Shown piece by piece: positions 25,337 through 34,445 of a DNA stretch of 64,000 nucleotides (position 1 is its first letter; every line of letters begins with the position of its first letter). Both the position numbers and the translations under genes were made by a program. Source of the DNA: an uncultured Akkermansia sp. (lineage in GTDB: Bacteria > Verrucomicrobiota > Verrucomicrobiia > Verrucomicrobiales > Akkermansiaceae); contig CAJGCZ010000005.1 in the NCBI GenBank assembly GCA_904501975.1, forward strand, positions 8,304 to 72,303, in the 5' to 3' direction. Below the pieces are notes generated by a model, which worked only from the letters and a program-made list of their open reading frames with translations, was not told the DNA's origin and did no database searches.

Positions 25337-25576
25337 ATGTCCGACAACATTGAAGAAAAGGTAAAGAAGCTCATCGTTGAGAAACTCAACGTTGATCCCG
25401 AGAAGGTAACTCCCACCGCTAAGTTCGCTGAAGATCTTGGTGCTGATTCTCTTGACACCGTAGAGCTCGTAATGGAGCTTGAGGAGGAGTTCTCCATCGA
25501 GGTTCCCGATGAAGCTGCTGAGAAGCTCACCTCCGTTTCCGCCGTGGTTGAGTACATCAAGGCTAACCAGGCTTAA
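25337..25576 (+). CDS. acpP: acyl carrier protein
   Basis: Carries growing acyl chains as thioesters on 4'-phosphopantetheine. 79 residues, acidic, with the modification motif [12 protein letters not shown] (Ser38), preceded by [12 protein letters not shown] and followed by [24 protein letters not shown]. Perfect family length and architecture. No fab genes adjoin it here, unlike many Gram-negative bacteria. Confidence 0.98.
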   Translation: MSDNIEEKVKKLIVEKLNVDPEKVTPTAKFAEDLGADSLDTVELVMELEEEFSIEVPDEAAEKLTSVSAVVEYIKANQA

Positions 25577-25600
25577 TTCTGAGATTGAGTTAATCATTTT

Positions 25601-25638
25601 GAATGGGCGGCTCCTCCTTTGGGTGGGGTCGCTCATTC
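25601..25638 (+). terminator. imperfect hairpin after acpP
   Basis: Arms beginning GAATG (25601) and ending CATTC (25638), with GGGCGGCTCC paired to GGGGTCGCTC through some G-U and mismatched positions. No strong U-tract; possible weak terminator. Confidence 0.35.
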
Positions 25639-25656
25639 AGTTAGGATTTCTGTTAT

Positions 25657-26184
25657 ATGTACGATGATTCTGCAGCTGCGTATGCTTTGAAAAATACAAA
25701 GGTTTTGTATTTGCCGGAACGTCGTATTGATTCTTTTGGTGACACCTCGTACAATTTTATTATTCTTACCGAGCCCTTGGATGCTGTAGGGCATTGCCGT
25801 GTTCGTACCGGCAAAGTTGAAGCGACTCGACCTCGCATTTTGCGCCCGGCCGGTATGTACGATGTGGAAATGGAAGGATTTTCTACTGAGGCTAGACAAT
25901 TCATGGAATGGATGCGCTCCCAAGGAGCCGCAATCCAAGCTCTCGTAAAATATGGATTTACGATAGCTCGTACGGCGGTGCAGGAAGAGTACTTGCATGA
26001 AAATATATGTGAGGTGAGGGACAGGGTGGTTCGAGATGCAGAGTCTTCCGGAGATTGTTTAAGGGTGGTGTTGACTGGTATAGATGATGCGTGGGAACTG
26101 TCTCTGCTTTGTTTTATGATTGAAATGATACAGCAATCACATGAAATCAATATTTTTGACTTTAAGCGTCGCGGCCTTCTTTAA
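25657..26184 (+). CDS. conserved-looking hypothetical cytoplasmic protein
   Basis: 175 residues, no signal or membrane segment, no family recognised. Mixed alpha/beta composition, with a basic patch (RVRTGKVEATRPRILRPAG) and a C-terminal helical, hydrophobic end (ELSLLCFMIEMIQQSHEIN). Its last 44 bp are shared, in another frame, with the start of the LysM protein gene, so both are probably translated from one mRNA. Confidence 0.75.
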   Translation: MYDDSAAAYALKNTKVLYLPERRIDSFGDTSYNFIILTEPLDAVGHCRVRTGKVEATRPRILRPAGMYDVEMEGFSTEARQFMEWMRSQGAAIQALVKYGFTIARTAVQEEYLHENICEVRDRVVRDAESSGDCLRVVLTGIDDAWELSLLCFMIEMIQQSHEINIFDFKRRGLL

Positions 26185-26911
26185 TTGCTTGTTCTGCAAT
26201 GCAAGCTTTGCTCAAAATTATTCTCTGTGGCCGAAACGTCCGCCGGAGATAGAAAGAGCGCGTGCACTGGTTCAAAATCAGCAGTTTGATGATGCTGTAG
26301 AATTGCTGCAGACATACGTGAAAGCTGAGGGTGTCGTAGGGCGTGAAGCTCGAAAGATTACTGCGTCTGTTAATACTCGTAAGTACCTTTCACGATTGCA
26401 TCCTGCTGCTTCCATTTATACGGTAAGAGCAGGGGATACACTTACTCGGATTGTCAATACGACGCATTGTCCCTCTGAAGTGATTATGCTTTTGAATGGT
26501 ATTGTGGATCCTTCTGCTTTGAAAGCCGGACAGAAGCTTGTAGTGGTAAAAGCCGATTTGAGGGTTGAGGTATACCCGGCGCAGCAAGAAATCTGTGTGT
26601 GGGATGAGGATGTATTGGTTGCCTCATACGATATAGAGTCTTCTACTCTTCCACTGAATGGAAAATCTATTCAGACAAAGGTGTCGGCACGAGAAGGGTA
26701 TATTAACGGCGAGGCACTCCCCTTGCGTTCTACTCATTTTTTAGGTTCCGATCGAGTGCTCAAGCTGGATGGGGGTGGCGCTATTTGTGGGTCTCATATA
26801 TTACCGGGAGCTGTAATCAAATTGGCTCCGCCGGATATGAATGAACTGGCTTTGCTGGTATCAGTGGGGGCTCAGGTTTTTATTTATGATTCAGCTCCTG
26901 ATGGTGCATAA
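26141..26911 (+). CDS. secreted LysM-domain protein with L,D-transpeptidase-like C-terminal half
   Basis: 256 residues. Signal peptide MKSIFLTLSVAAFFNCLFCN...SFA, then a helical segment (ERARALVQNQQFDDAVELLQ, TPR-like), and one LysM peptidoglycan-binding module at about 92-137 (YTVRAGDTLTRIVNT...AGQKLVVV). The rest (VEVYPAQQEICVWDEDVLVASYDIESS) has the strand pattern of the region preceding a YkuD catalytic core. I see only GGAICGSHI and not the HxxxxxxxxSHGC motif, so the domain is probably inactive or a different fold. Periplasmic, cell-wall associated. The start lies inside the upstream gene. Confidence 0.8.
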   Translation: MKSIFLTLSVAAFFNCLFCNASFAQNYSLWPKRPPEIERARALVQNQQFDDAVELLQTYVKAEGVVGREARKITASVNTRKYLSRLHPAASIYTVRAGDTLTRIVNTTHCPSEVIMLLNGIVDPSALKAGQKLVVVKADLRVEVYPAQQEICVWDEDVLVASYDIESSTLPLNGKSIQTKVSAREGYINGEALPLRSTHFLGSDRVLKLDGGGAICGSHILPGAVIKLAPPDMNELALLVSVGAQVFIYDSAPDGA

Positions 26912-27035
26912 GAAGGCCGTGTTTATGGCTTGATACGATACTCTGAAATTTTGTTCAATAGGAGGAATAATGCTACGCTTTTGCGTCATTGTTTCTCCTA
27001 TTTGCGTTTTGTTAGCGTTTGTGCTTAAAAAAAAC

Positions 27036-27064
27036 TTTTCATCTATTACTTAATTTGATAGAAT
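27036..27064 (+). promoter_or_regulatory. possible promoter of ilvB
   Basis: TTTTCA, 17 bp, TAGAAT, 64 bp before the ATG in a 216-bp intergenic space. No leader peptide rich in branched-chain codons or attenuator hairpin was found. Confidence 0.4.
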
Positions 27065-27127
27065 GCACGCGCGCCGGGGTAAAGTTCACCGGCTCCTATT
27101 AACATATCACCATATCTACACATAATT

Positions 27128-28978
27128 ATGAGCGTTTCCACTCCTTCGAACCAGTCTGCCGCCAAATCAATGAACGGGGCTGAGGCCCTGGTACAAAGCC
27201 TAGTGCGTGAGGGCGTAGATGTGGTGTTTGCTTATCCCGGTGGTGCTAGTATGCCCATGCACCAGGCTTTGAGCCACGAGCCTTCTATTCGTACCATTTT
27301 GCCTCGCCACGAGCAGGGCGGTGCGTTTGCTGCAGAAGGTTATGGCCGTGTAACCGGTAAGGTCGGCGTTTGTATGTCTACTTCCGGCCCCGGTGCTACA
27401 AACATGATTACAGCTATTGCAGATGCTTTCTTGGACTCTATTCCCATGGTCGCCATCACGGCTCAGGTGGGTAGTGGGTTGATTGGTAGCTCTGCCTTCC
27501 AAGAGACCGATGTGTTCGGTATGACTGCTCCGATTGTAAAGCACAGCTATCTGGTTACGAAGCTGGAGGATATTCCTCGCATTATTAAGGAGGCTTTCTA
27601 TATTGCTCGTACAGGACGTCCCGGCCCGGTAGTAATTGATATTCCTAAGAACTTCCAAGAAGGTGTTTTTGTGCCGGACTTTGATGTGCCGATGGATCTT
27701 CCCGGATATCAGCCTGAGTTGCCTTTGCCGGTGGAGCAACTTAAGACCGCCTTGCCCCTGTTGCTTGCCGCAAAGCGCCCCGCGATTTATGCCGGTGGTG
27801 GCGTTATTATTTCAGATGCAGTTGCAGAGTTGAAGGAGTTGGCGGAAAGATTGCAGATTCCCGTGGCTACTACCTTGATGGGTATTGGCTGCATGCCGGA
27901 GAGCCATCCTCTTTCCGTTCGTTGGTTAGGTATGCACGGAGCCGTGTATGCGAATAATACGGTTAATGAGGCTGATGTGGTTTTGGCTATTGGTGCCCGC
28001 TTTGATGACCGCGTAACGGGTGCTGTGCGCACTTTCTGTGAGCATGCTCAGATTATTCATATCGACTATGATGCTGCCGAGCTTAACAAGAACAAGAAGG
28101 TAGACCTTGCCATTCGCGCGAATGCTAAGGACGCTTTGGCCTTCCTTAATGCTGAGTTGGAAGCAGCCGGGTATCCGGTGCGAGAATATGCTCTTGAAAA
28201 CCGTCCCGAGTGGTTTGGTATCATTGAGCAATGGAAGAAAGATTATCCGCTGTGTTACGAAAGCCGCGAGCACGAGATTGCTCCCCAAGCTGTGGTGGAG
28301 GAACTCTATCGCCAGCTGGGAGATCAGGAAGCTATCATTTGCACAGGTGTAGGTCAGCACCAGATGTTTGCGGCTCAGTTCTACAAGTTTGAAAAGCCTC
28401 GCTTGCTTTCTACCTCCGGTGGTTTAGGTTCCATGGGGTACGGTTTGCCTGCCGCTATGGGGGCACATGTTGCACGCCCGGATGTTCCTGTTGTTAATAT
28501 CGATGGCGACGGTTCTTTCCTGATGAATGTGCAGGAACTTGGTACGATTCGTACGGAGCACATGCCTATCAAGTGCATTATTATGGATAATCAGCATTTG
28601 GGTATGGTGGTGCAGTGGGAAGACCTGAAGTATGACTCCCACCGTGCTAATACATTCTTAGCCGATCCTACAGATACTTATGACCCCACACACCACACTC
28701 CGGATGTTTTGTATCCGAACTTCCCTGTGATTTGTGCAGGTTTTGGTATCAAGTGTGAGCGAATTGTTGAACCCTCAGAGCTGGCTCCGGCTATCAGCAG
28801 AATGCTTGCCTCAAAGGAAGCCTATGTGCTCAATGTCATGGTTCCGCATGATGTTCACGTATTGCCCATGATTCCCGGTGGTATGTGCTACCGAGACGTA
28901 GTTCTCGAGCGCATCGCCGGTGATGGCAAGGGCCGCAAGGCCTCCGCTCTGGGTAAAGAAATACCCTCTGCTCTTTAA
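27128..28978 (+). CDS. ilvB: acetolactate synthase large subunit
   Basis: Thiamine-diphosphate enzyme joining two pyruvates (or pyruvate and 2-oxobutyrate) in branched-chain amino acid synthesis. 616 residues: N-terminal pyrimidine-binding domain with VFAYPGGASMPMHQAL and the catalytic Glu in LPRHEQGGAFAAEGYGR; STSGPGATNMITAIADA; a central domain; and a C-terminal TPP domain with GGLGSMGYGLPAAMGA and the metal site GDGSFLMNVQELGTI...NQHLGMVVQWE. The regulatory small subunit (ilvN) is not adjacent: the next gene, 18 bp on, encodes a membrane ligase-like protein. Confidence 0.96.
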   Translation: MSVSTPSNQSAAKSMNGAEALVQSLVREGVDVVFAYPGGASMPMHQALSHEPSIRTILPRHEQGGAFAAEGYGRVTGKVGVCMSTSGPGATNMITAIADAFLDSIPMVAITAQVGSGLIGSSAFQETDVFGMTAPIVKHSYLVTKLEDIPRIIKEAFYIARTGRPGPVVIDIPKNFQEGVFVPDFDVPMDLPGYQPELPLPVEQLKTALPLLLAAKRPAIYAGGGVIISDAVAELKELAERLQIPVATTLMGIGCMPESHPLSVRWLGMHGAVYANNTVNEADVVLAIGARFDDRVTGAVRTFCEHAQIIHIDYDAAELNKNKKVDLAIRANAKDALAFLNAELEAAGYPVREYALENRPEWFGIIEQWKKDYPLCYESREHEIAPQAVVEELYRQLGDQEAIICTGVGQHQMFAAQFYKFEKPRLLSTSGGLGSMGYGLPAAMGAHVARPDVPVVNIDGDGSFLMNVQELGTIRTEHMPIKCIIMDNQHLGMVVQWEDLKYDSHRANTFLADPTDTYDPTHHTPDVLYPNFPVICAGFGIKCERIVEPSELAPAISRMLASKEAYVLNVMVPHDVHVLPMIPGGMCYRDVVLERIAGDGKGRKASALGKEIPSAL

Positions 28979-28996
28979 TCTCACCAACATTGCGAT

Positions 28997-30523
28997 ATGG
29001 AAGGAACCGGTTTCAAATCGATATTCGTCTTTTTGCTTTTAGCTCTCCTTGCCTTTGTGGCAGGGTCGCTGGCATCAGATAGTGCTCGAGATGCACTGGT
29101 TCCTTCTGTTATTGTTCTAGGCCTGTTTTTCCTCGTATTTTTAGGAAAAAATTGCTGGTGGCTGATCATGGTTTTGCCTCCCGTTCTTCAAGTATTAGAT
29201 TTCCCAATTCTTCAAAAAATCCCCATTCCCGGAGCACTGGCTGCGGTCATTTTGTTTTATTGGTTTATCATGAGTGTTCTCGGATATGCCAAATTTACAT
29301 GGAATGGGGTAAAATGGGTAGATATTAGCGTCCTCGTTTTTGTATCTTATTTCCTTTTCACTTGGGTTCGACATCCTGTGACTGTGTTGCAGTTGGTTTC
29401 GTCGACCGACTTTAGTGATGTGCAAATCGGAGGTGTGGCTTATTTCTTTTGTATAGGTGCAATTTTTTATTATTTGACGTTAAGTGTCATTCCTCTAAAA
29501 ATTGAATCGATACTTAAAGCATTAAAAGTAGGTTTTTGGCTTTCTGTAGTAGCAACGCTTTTCATGTGTGTGAAAGGTCTAACTATTGGGAATAATGTAC
29601 AAACGGAATTAGCTGATGCCGTTGTGTCAACTCGATTTTCTTCATTTGCACCATTGGGATTAAAAATCAGTTATTATATTTTTTCCAAGTATACGATTTT
29701 GGGTATTGTATTGTCTCCAATAAAAATATTTGTGCTCCTAGTTGGTTTGTTCGGTATTGCGATAAGTGGGTTTCGTACATATTTTATGGAACTTTTTGTA
29801 TTTGTCGCTGTTTCTTCTTACATATATAAATCATTGTTGTCTTTTTTTGTGTTTGGAATTATATTATGGGGGGCTTTAGTGTATTTGTCATATGAAAATG
29901 TTTTAGATAAATTGCCGTATGGTATTCAGCGTGTATGTAGTGCAGTGCCAGGAATAATGATAGACGAGTATGCATTAAGGGATGCTCAAGGTTCAGTTGA
30001 CTGGAGAGTTGAGATGTGGGAATGGGCATTGAATCCGTCTACAGGATATATCAAGGATTATGTATGGGGCGATGGCTTCGCTTTTTCTCTTTTTCGCCAG
30101 CAGAAGGCCACGGTTGCGTCAAGTTTGGGATTGATAGATATTGCGTCTCAAAAGCGTTTTGCAGAGCAAGGTATGTGGCATAGCGGTTATATTACCAGTA
30201 TACATAGAATTGGCTATGTCGGGTTAACTCTATTGCTTGGAATGATGTTATCTGTTCTTATCGTCTCGGCTATTGTACTCTCAGCGTTGAGGCGATATGC
30301 TGAGAGGGAATATGCATACATTAGTATTATAGCTGTTTTTGGTTTTGTTGTTTTCTTTTTTGTGTCTGCTGGGTCTTTTACTGATGTTTTTTCTATATTC
30401 GTTTTAACTGCTGCAATTTCCAAAGTTATGTATTCGATAATGCAGAAAAAAGGGGAGATAACTTCCATTTTTCAACGATGCGAGTATATTCCCCAGATTA
30501 TTAAAATGGGAAGTAAGGAGTAG
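28997..30523 (+). CDS. O-antigen ligase/polymerase-like membrane protein
   Basis: 508 residues with about eleven predicted transmembrane helices, starting with IFVFLLLALLAFVAGSLAS. A large external loop near residues 290-400 contains WRVEMWEWALNPSTGYIKDYVWGDG, followed by WHSGYITSIHRIGYVGLTLLLGMM. This architecture, with the WE-x-A and GH-like loop residues, resembles the WaaL/Wzy superfamily. It may polymerise or ligate the polymer exported by the Wzc/Wza cluster 6 kb upstream. It is AT-richer than its neighbours and borders a decayed IS66 element, compatible with acquisition by transfer. Confidence 0.75.
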   Translation: MEGTGFKSIFVFLLLALLAFVAGSLASDSARDALVPSVIVLGLFFLVFLGKNCWWLIMVLPPVLQVLDFPILQKIPIPGALAAVILFYWFIMSVLGYAKFTWNGVKWVDISVLVFVSYFLFTWVRHPVTVLQLVSSTDFSDVQIGGVAYFFCIGAIFYYLTLSVIPLKIESILKALKVGFWLSVVATLFMCVKGLTIGNNVQTELADAVVSTRFSSFAPLGLKISYYIFSKYTILGIVLSPIKIFVLLVGLFGIAISGFRTYFMELFVFVAVSSYIYKSLLSFFVFGIILWGALVYLSYENVLDKLPYGIQRVCSAVPGIMIDEYALRDAQGSVDWRVEMWEWALNPSTGYIKDYVWGDGFAFSLFRQQKATVASSLGLIDIASQKRFAEQGMWHSGYITSIHRIGYVGLTLLLGMMLSVLIVSAIVLSALRRYAEREYAYISIIAVFGFVVFFFVSAGSFTDVFSIFVLTAAISKVMYSIMQKKGEITSIFQRCEYIPQIIKMGSKE

Positions 30524-30769
30524 AATATGCTGCTACCTGAATTTAGGACACTGCGCTAATTATGCTAAGCATGCGCAAAAGTCCGGATGAGTGTGAAAAT
30601 AACCTCAAAAAACGCAACACACTCCACTCATCAACAGTAAGCATTCAACCAGCAGCCTTGTTGAATGTATTGCGGAGGAATTTGGACAAGCCTGCTTCAA
30701 AGAGTAACAGTTTTGTTACCTTTGCCGGTACCTACCGGAAGTTGCAAGACTTCCGGGTAGAAGCTGCCA
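30524..30769. other. non-coding stretch between the ligase-like gene and the IS66 remnant
   Basis: No protein or RNA gene recognised. The only open frame (from 30562) has no family features. It is probably debris of the insertion. The similar stretch 31456-31600, on the other side, also holds nothing I can name. Confidence 0.5.
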
Positions 30770-31455
30770 ATAGCCTTCTGATGCCCGATGGGTAGGCAAG
30801 CGACGCAGTACTTCCGTCATCTATTGCAAAAAGTCCGTTTCCGTTCGTTTACATTCCTCTACCATTGTATAGAGGATAGCGGCTCTTTTTCCGGCATCAG
30901 GTGCACCGATAAACAGACAGTTCTTGTGGCCAACTGTTACAGGGCGTATGGCTCTCTCCAGCTGGTTGTTGCCAATGGGGATACGGGGTTGCTCAACCAG
31001 CTGCTGAGCTGCTCTTGCCTTTTCAGGGCATAGTCTATGGCATCCTTTAGCTTGTAGCGCGGAGGATTTTGTGTGTCGAGTCTTCGTTTGGTAAGTTCTT
31101 GGAAGAATGTTTCTACAATCTGAGCAGATTTTTCCAGTCGTTCCTTTAACTTTTGTTCCGGCGGTGCTTTACTCTCTCGCAATGTTCGCTCTGTTGCATA
31201 TAATGGCTGCAAGAGTTCTACCATTTTCATGCTCCTAGCAGGATCATTGCTGTTGCCTGCGGCTTCTACAAACTTTCGTCGCACGTGTGCCCAACAGACC
31301 TGCCATTGCGGTTTTTGTTCATCCGGCAGAGTCTTCATCCAACTTTCGTAGCCACCATATCCATCACTTAAGATTGCTCTTTCATATACCCTGCCATCCG
31401 GTAGCATTCCAAGACGCAACAGGTGATTAAGAGCTTCGTCACTTCGGCTATTCTG
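30770..31455 (-). pseudogene. decayed IS66-family transposase (C-terminal part)
   Basis: Reading the minus strand from about 31450: RSDEALNHLLRLGMLPDG, then the IS66 catalytic-domain stretch SDGYGGYESWMKTLPDE and VCWAHVRRKFVEAAGN, and LKDAIDYALKRQEQLSSWL. Near 30985-30988 (a GGGG run) the frame breaks. Homology continues in the next frame as PRIPIGNNQLERAIRPVTVG and HKNCLFIGAPDAGKRAAILY, meets an in-frame TAG at 30821-30823, and resumes as MTEVLRRLPTHRASE. The N-terminal half, the accessory tnpA/tnpB genes and recognisable ends are missing. Non-functional remnant. Confidence 0.9.
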
Positions 31456-31600
31456 CTAATAATATATCGTTGCGCTGTTATCTGTAAATGCTCATGGCCG
31501 ATATCTAGCCATGAGCATTTCTATAAGAATCCATTGCCATGTGGCAGAGCATATTATGATTGCCGTGTGCGATTTAACCAGCAGGCCGTCCGTCTAAACG

Positions 31601-31636
31601 ATTCCCCCTGCAGAGGATGAACTCTGCAGGGGGAAT
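31601..31636 (-). terminator. hairpin downstream of rpsO
   Basis: Perfect 14-bp stem ATTCCCCCTGCAGA / TCTGCAGGGGGAAT with an 8-nt loop, 40 bp past the rpsO stop. On the minus strand CGTTTAG follows, so the U-tract is poor. Confidence 0.65.
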
Positions 31637-31675
31637 GTATAAGACTTTCTTTTAACCTTAGCGAACCGGCCGTGA

Positions 31676-31927
31676 TTAGTGGCGGAGGGAAAGGCGAACG
31701 AGGAGGCTCTTGTAAAGCTCCATGTCCGTGCGCTTGGCATAATCCAGAAGCTTACGACGGCGGGCAACCATCATGAGCAAACCACGGCGTGAAGAGTGGT
31801 CATGCTTGTTGGAAGCAAGGTGCTGTGTAAGGTGGGCGATGCGCTTGGTAAGCACGGCTACCTGGAAACCGGTGGAACCGGTGTCTTTCTCGTTGATCTT
31901 GAAGTCGTTGACGTTGATTTCGCTCAT
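31676..31927 (-). CDS. rpsO: 30S ribosomal protein S15
   Basis: Binds the 16S rRNA central-domain junction early in assembly. 83 residues from the ATG at 31927 (MSEINVNDFKINEKDTGS). Hallmarks: GSTGFQVAVLTKRIAHLTQHL, NKHDHSSRRGLLMMVARRRKLLDYAKR. Slightly short against the usual 89. A longer in-frame start at 32038 is rejected because it lies upstream of the promoter. Confidence 0.97.
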   Translation of the reverse strand: MSEINVNDFKINEKDTGSTGFQVAVLTKRIAHLTQHLASNKHDHSSRRGLLMMVARRRKLLDYAKRTDMELYKSLLVRLSLRH

Positions 31928-31997
31928 TGTCGTGTATCTCTTGTTAATGGGTTGATTTTTCGTGGCTGCGGCAAATCGACCTTGAAGAGGTGCGGTT

Positions 31998-32025
31998 ATG
32001 ATACCAACTAATTTGCAATATGCAA
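31998..32025 (-). promoter_or_regulatory. promoter of rpsO
   Basis: Minus-strand TTGCAT, 16 bp, TATCAT, giving a leader of about 60 nt. Confidence 0.6.
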
Positions 32026-32085
32026 GACTAAAATCCACAAAAAGCCTTCAAAAGTGTGTTTTTTTAGCTGTGGCGTACTTTCTGT

Positions 32086-32114
32086 TTGACGCCGGGGCTC
32101 CGAGGGTGTAGACT
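32086..32114 (+). promoter_or_regulatory. promoter of the NfeD-flotillin operon
   Basis: TTGACG, 17 bp, TAGACT, ending 24 bp before the NfeD-like ATG. Confidence 0.65.
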
Positions 32115-32138
32115 CTGGGATAACGAAGTCTCAACTAT

Positions 32139-32777
32139 ATGGAAGCAATCTCAAATGTCTGGTCGTGGATTCTGAATCTACTCAAAGCCGCGGACCTTTT
32201 ACCCCATTTCGATACTCCCCTCGGTGTTTTTTGTGCCATAGCATGGACGGCTACGCTCATTTCCATCGTCATGTTTGTGGTATCATCCGTAGCTGATATA
32301 GCTGATGGGGCAGACGCTGCGGATGCAGCCGGTGCGATTGACGGAGACGCTGATTTGTTTTCTACCAGAGCCATTATTGCCTTCATTCTTGGTTTTGGCT
32401 GGGGCGGCTATTTAACGGTAGCCAATGGTGCCGGCGTGGGCTTGGGCATTACGGTGGGCTTGCTCATTGGTATTCTCATGTTCTTTTTGGTGGCCATGCT
32501 CATGAAGTTTATCTATGGCCTCAAGTCCGACGGTTCTCTTAAATACGAAACATTGGTTGGCATGACGGGTACCGTTTACGTCACGATTCCGCCCAATGGC
32601 GAGCCCGGAGGCCAGGTCCAAATCAGCCATCCCAGCCAGCTCATCACTATTGCTGCCGTGCAGGAGGGCGACACCCCCATCCCTTCGCAAACACATATCG
32701 AAGTTACTCAAGCCACTACCTACCAAGTTACGGTTCGTCCTGTAATGCGTGTACAAAAAGATTCTCAACTCCAATAA
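32139..32777 (+). CDS. NfeD-like membrane protein paired with flotillin
   Basis: 212 residues with three transmembrane helices (ISIVMFVVSSVADIA, IIAFILGFGWGGYLTVANG, ITVGLLIGILMFFLVAMLM) and a C-terminal soluble beta-rich domain (TLVGMTGTVYVTIPPNGEPGGQVQI) matching the OB fold of NfeD proteins. NfeD and SPFH proteins are typically encoded together, and this gene lies 6 bp before the flotillin gene. Probably an accessory protein in a membrane microdomain. The Asp/Ala-rich loop (IADGADAADAAGAIDGDAD) is unusual. Confidence 0.85.
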   Translation: MEAISNVWSWILNLLKAADLLPHFDTPLGVFCAIAWTATLISIVMFVVSSVADIADGADAADAAGAIDGDADLFSTRAIIAFILGFGWGGYLTVANGAGVGLGITVGLLIGILMFFLVAMLMKFIYGLKSDGSLKYETLVGMTGTVYVTIPPNGEPGGQVQISHPSQLITIAAVQEGDTPIPSQTHIEVTQATTYQVTVRPVMRVQKDSQLQ

Positions 32778-32783
32778 ATCATT

Positions 32784-34289
32784 ATGAATACAATCATCCC
32801 CCATGCACTGGCAGATTCCGGTGCTTCTGTAGGAACCATCGTTGCTATTATTGCTGTGGTGGTCTTTTTCTTGGGCACCGTTGCCGTGTTATTCAGCCGC
32901 TACAAGATGTGTCCGTCCGACAAAATCCTGATTGTTTACGGTAACGTAGGCGCCGGTAAATCTGCCAAATGTATTCATGGTGGTGCCACCTTTGTGCTTC
33001 CCGTTGTGCAGAACTACGCCTTCATGGATCTTAACCCCATTAATATCGATGTACCGCTGAAGGGCGCCCTCTCCAGCCAGAATATTCGTGTAGACGTGCC
33101 GTCCTCTTTCATTGTTGGTATCAGCACCCAGCCGGCTATCATGCAAAATGCTGCCAGCCGACTTTTGGGGCGCACACGTCAGGATATCCGCGATTTGGCC
33201 TCCGAAATCATCATGGGCCAAATGCGCGTCGTGATTGCCTCCCTTACCATCGAAGAAATTAATGCCGACCGCGAGAAGCTCATCAAGGGTATCACCAACG
33301 GTGTGGACGTCGAGTTGCATAAGGTAGGCTTGTACCTCATCAATGCCAACATCACGGATATTCGCGACGCTTCCGGCTACATCGCCGCATTGGGCCAGGA
33401 GGCTGCTGCCCGCGCCATCAACGATGCCATGATTAAGGTGGCAGAAGAGACCCGCCGTGGTGAGATTGGTAAGGCCGAGGCACTGCGCGACCAAACCGTA
33501 CAGGTGGCCATGGCCAATGCTGCTGCCGTTGAGGGTAACAACGAAGCCCAGATGAAGGTGGCAGATTCTAACGCTCGCCTCAAGGTGCGACAAGCAGAGG
33601 CTCATCGTATCGCCGTTGTGGCCGAGAAGGAGCAGGCTGCTAAGGCCGAAGAAGCCGGCTACATCGCCAATCGTGAGGCAGAAATGAAGCGCGCAGAACT
33701 CGAGCGCGCCACCCAAACAGCCAACGAAATCGTTGCCGCCGAAATCCAGAAGCGCAAGCAGGAGATTGCCGCAGAGGCTATTGCTGCCGTGCTTGTGAAG
33801 GAGCAGGAAGGTAAAGCCCAAGCGCTCGTTATCGCCAACAAGGCAGAGGGTGATGCCGCTCTCGAATTGGCCAAGGGTGAAGCGGAGGCTCTTCTGCTCA
33901 AGAAGAAGGCAGAAGGTGAAGGTTTGGAACTGGTAGGCCGTGGTCAGGCTGCAGCCATTCAGGCTGCACTTGAGGCTAAGGCAACCGGTTTCCGCCAGAT
34001 TGTTGCTGCTGCCGGCGATGCCCGTTCCGCTTCCGGCTTGCTCGTTACAGAGCAGCTTCCGCAGATTGTGGAAACCCAGGCTAGTGCCGTGCGTGGCCTC
34101 AGCTTCGATAAGGTTGTGGTCATGGGTGGCGGAAACGACAAATCCGGCTCCGTGGGTGGATTTGTGCAGAACCTTGTTACAGGCACTCTCCCGTTGCACG
34201 AGCTTGCCAGCAGCGTAGGTGTAGAGCTTCCTTCCTACCTCGGTAAGTCTGCCGATACTCCGCAATCCACCTCTACTCCGCAGGCTTAA
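32784..34289 (+). CDS. flotillin-like SPFH/band 7 membrane-microdomain protein
   Basis: 501 residues. A single N-terminal anchor (GTIVAIIAVVVFFLGTVAVLF) is followed by an SPFH domain (KILIVYGNVGAGKSAKCIHGGATF, ...LASEIIMGQMRVVIASLTIEEIN, DVELHKVGLYLINANITDI). A long Ala/Glu/Lys coiled coil (about residues 215-400) has EAEL-like repeats, and a variable C-terminal tail ends in TPQSTSTPQA. Scaffolding protein of membrane rafts that oligomerises at the inner membrane. A hairpin terminator follows. Confidence 0.95.
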   Translation: MNTIIPHALADSGASVGTIVAIIAVVVFFLGTVAVLFSRYKMCPSDKILIVYGNVGAGKSAKCIHGGATFVLPVVQNYAFMDLNPINIDVPLKGALSSQNIRVDVPSSFIVGISTQPAIMQNAASRLLGRTRQDIRDLASEIIMGQMRVVIASLTIEEINADREKLIKGITNGVDVELHKVGLYLINANITDIRDASGYIAALGQEAAARAINDAMIKVAEETRRGEIGKAEALRDQTVQVAMANAAAVEGNNEAQMKVADSNARLKVRQAEAHRIAVVAEKEQAAKAEEAGYIANREAEMKRAELERATQTANEIVAAEIQKRKQEIAAEAIAAVLVKEQEGKAQALVIANKAEGDAALELAKGEAEALLLKKKAEGEGLELVGRGQAAAIQAALEAKATGFRQIVAAAGDARSASGLLVTEQLPQIVETQASAVRGLSFDKVVVMGGGNDKSGSVGGFVQNLVTGTLPLHELASSVGVELPSYLGKSADTPQSTSTPQA

Positions 34290-34317
34290 TAGCGGAATCT
34301 TCCCATCCATTCATTAC

Positions 34318-34348
34318 AGCCCCGGCTTCATTCCTGTAGCCGGGGCTG
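34318..34348 (+). terminator. terminator of the NfeD-flotillin operon
   Basis: Stem CAGCCCCGGCT / AGCCGGGGCTG with a 9-nt loop; weak U content after it. Confidence 0.65.
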
Positions 34349-34445
34349 CTTGCGTGATAGCAAAACGATATTTTTTTGGAAAAAATCGTGAAAGCTGAAA
34401 GAATCGGAAGAAAAACTCCGTACATATAAATAAGAACATCAAGCA

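Noticed and set aside
30562..31033. Short plus-strand open frames over the IS66 remnant
   Set aside because: Antisense to the decayed transposase or without any family signal.
32889..34310. 473-codon minus-strand frame opposite the flotillin gene
   Set aside because: Shadow of a highly biased Ala/Glu coding sequence; the sense product is an unmistakable SPFH protein.
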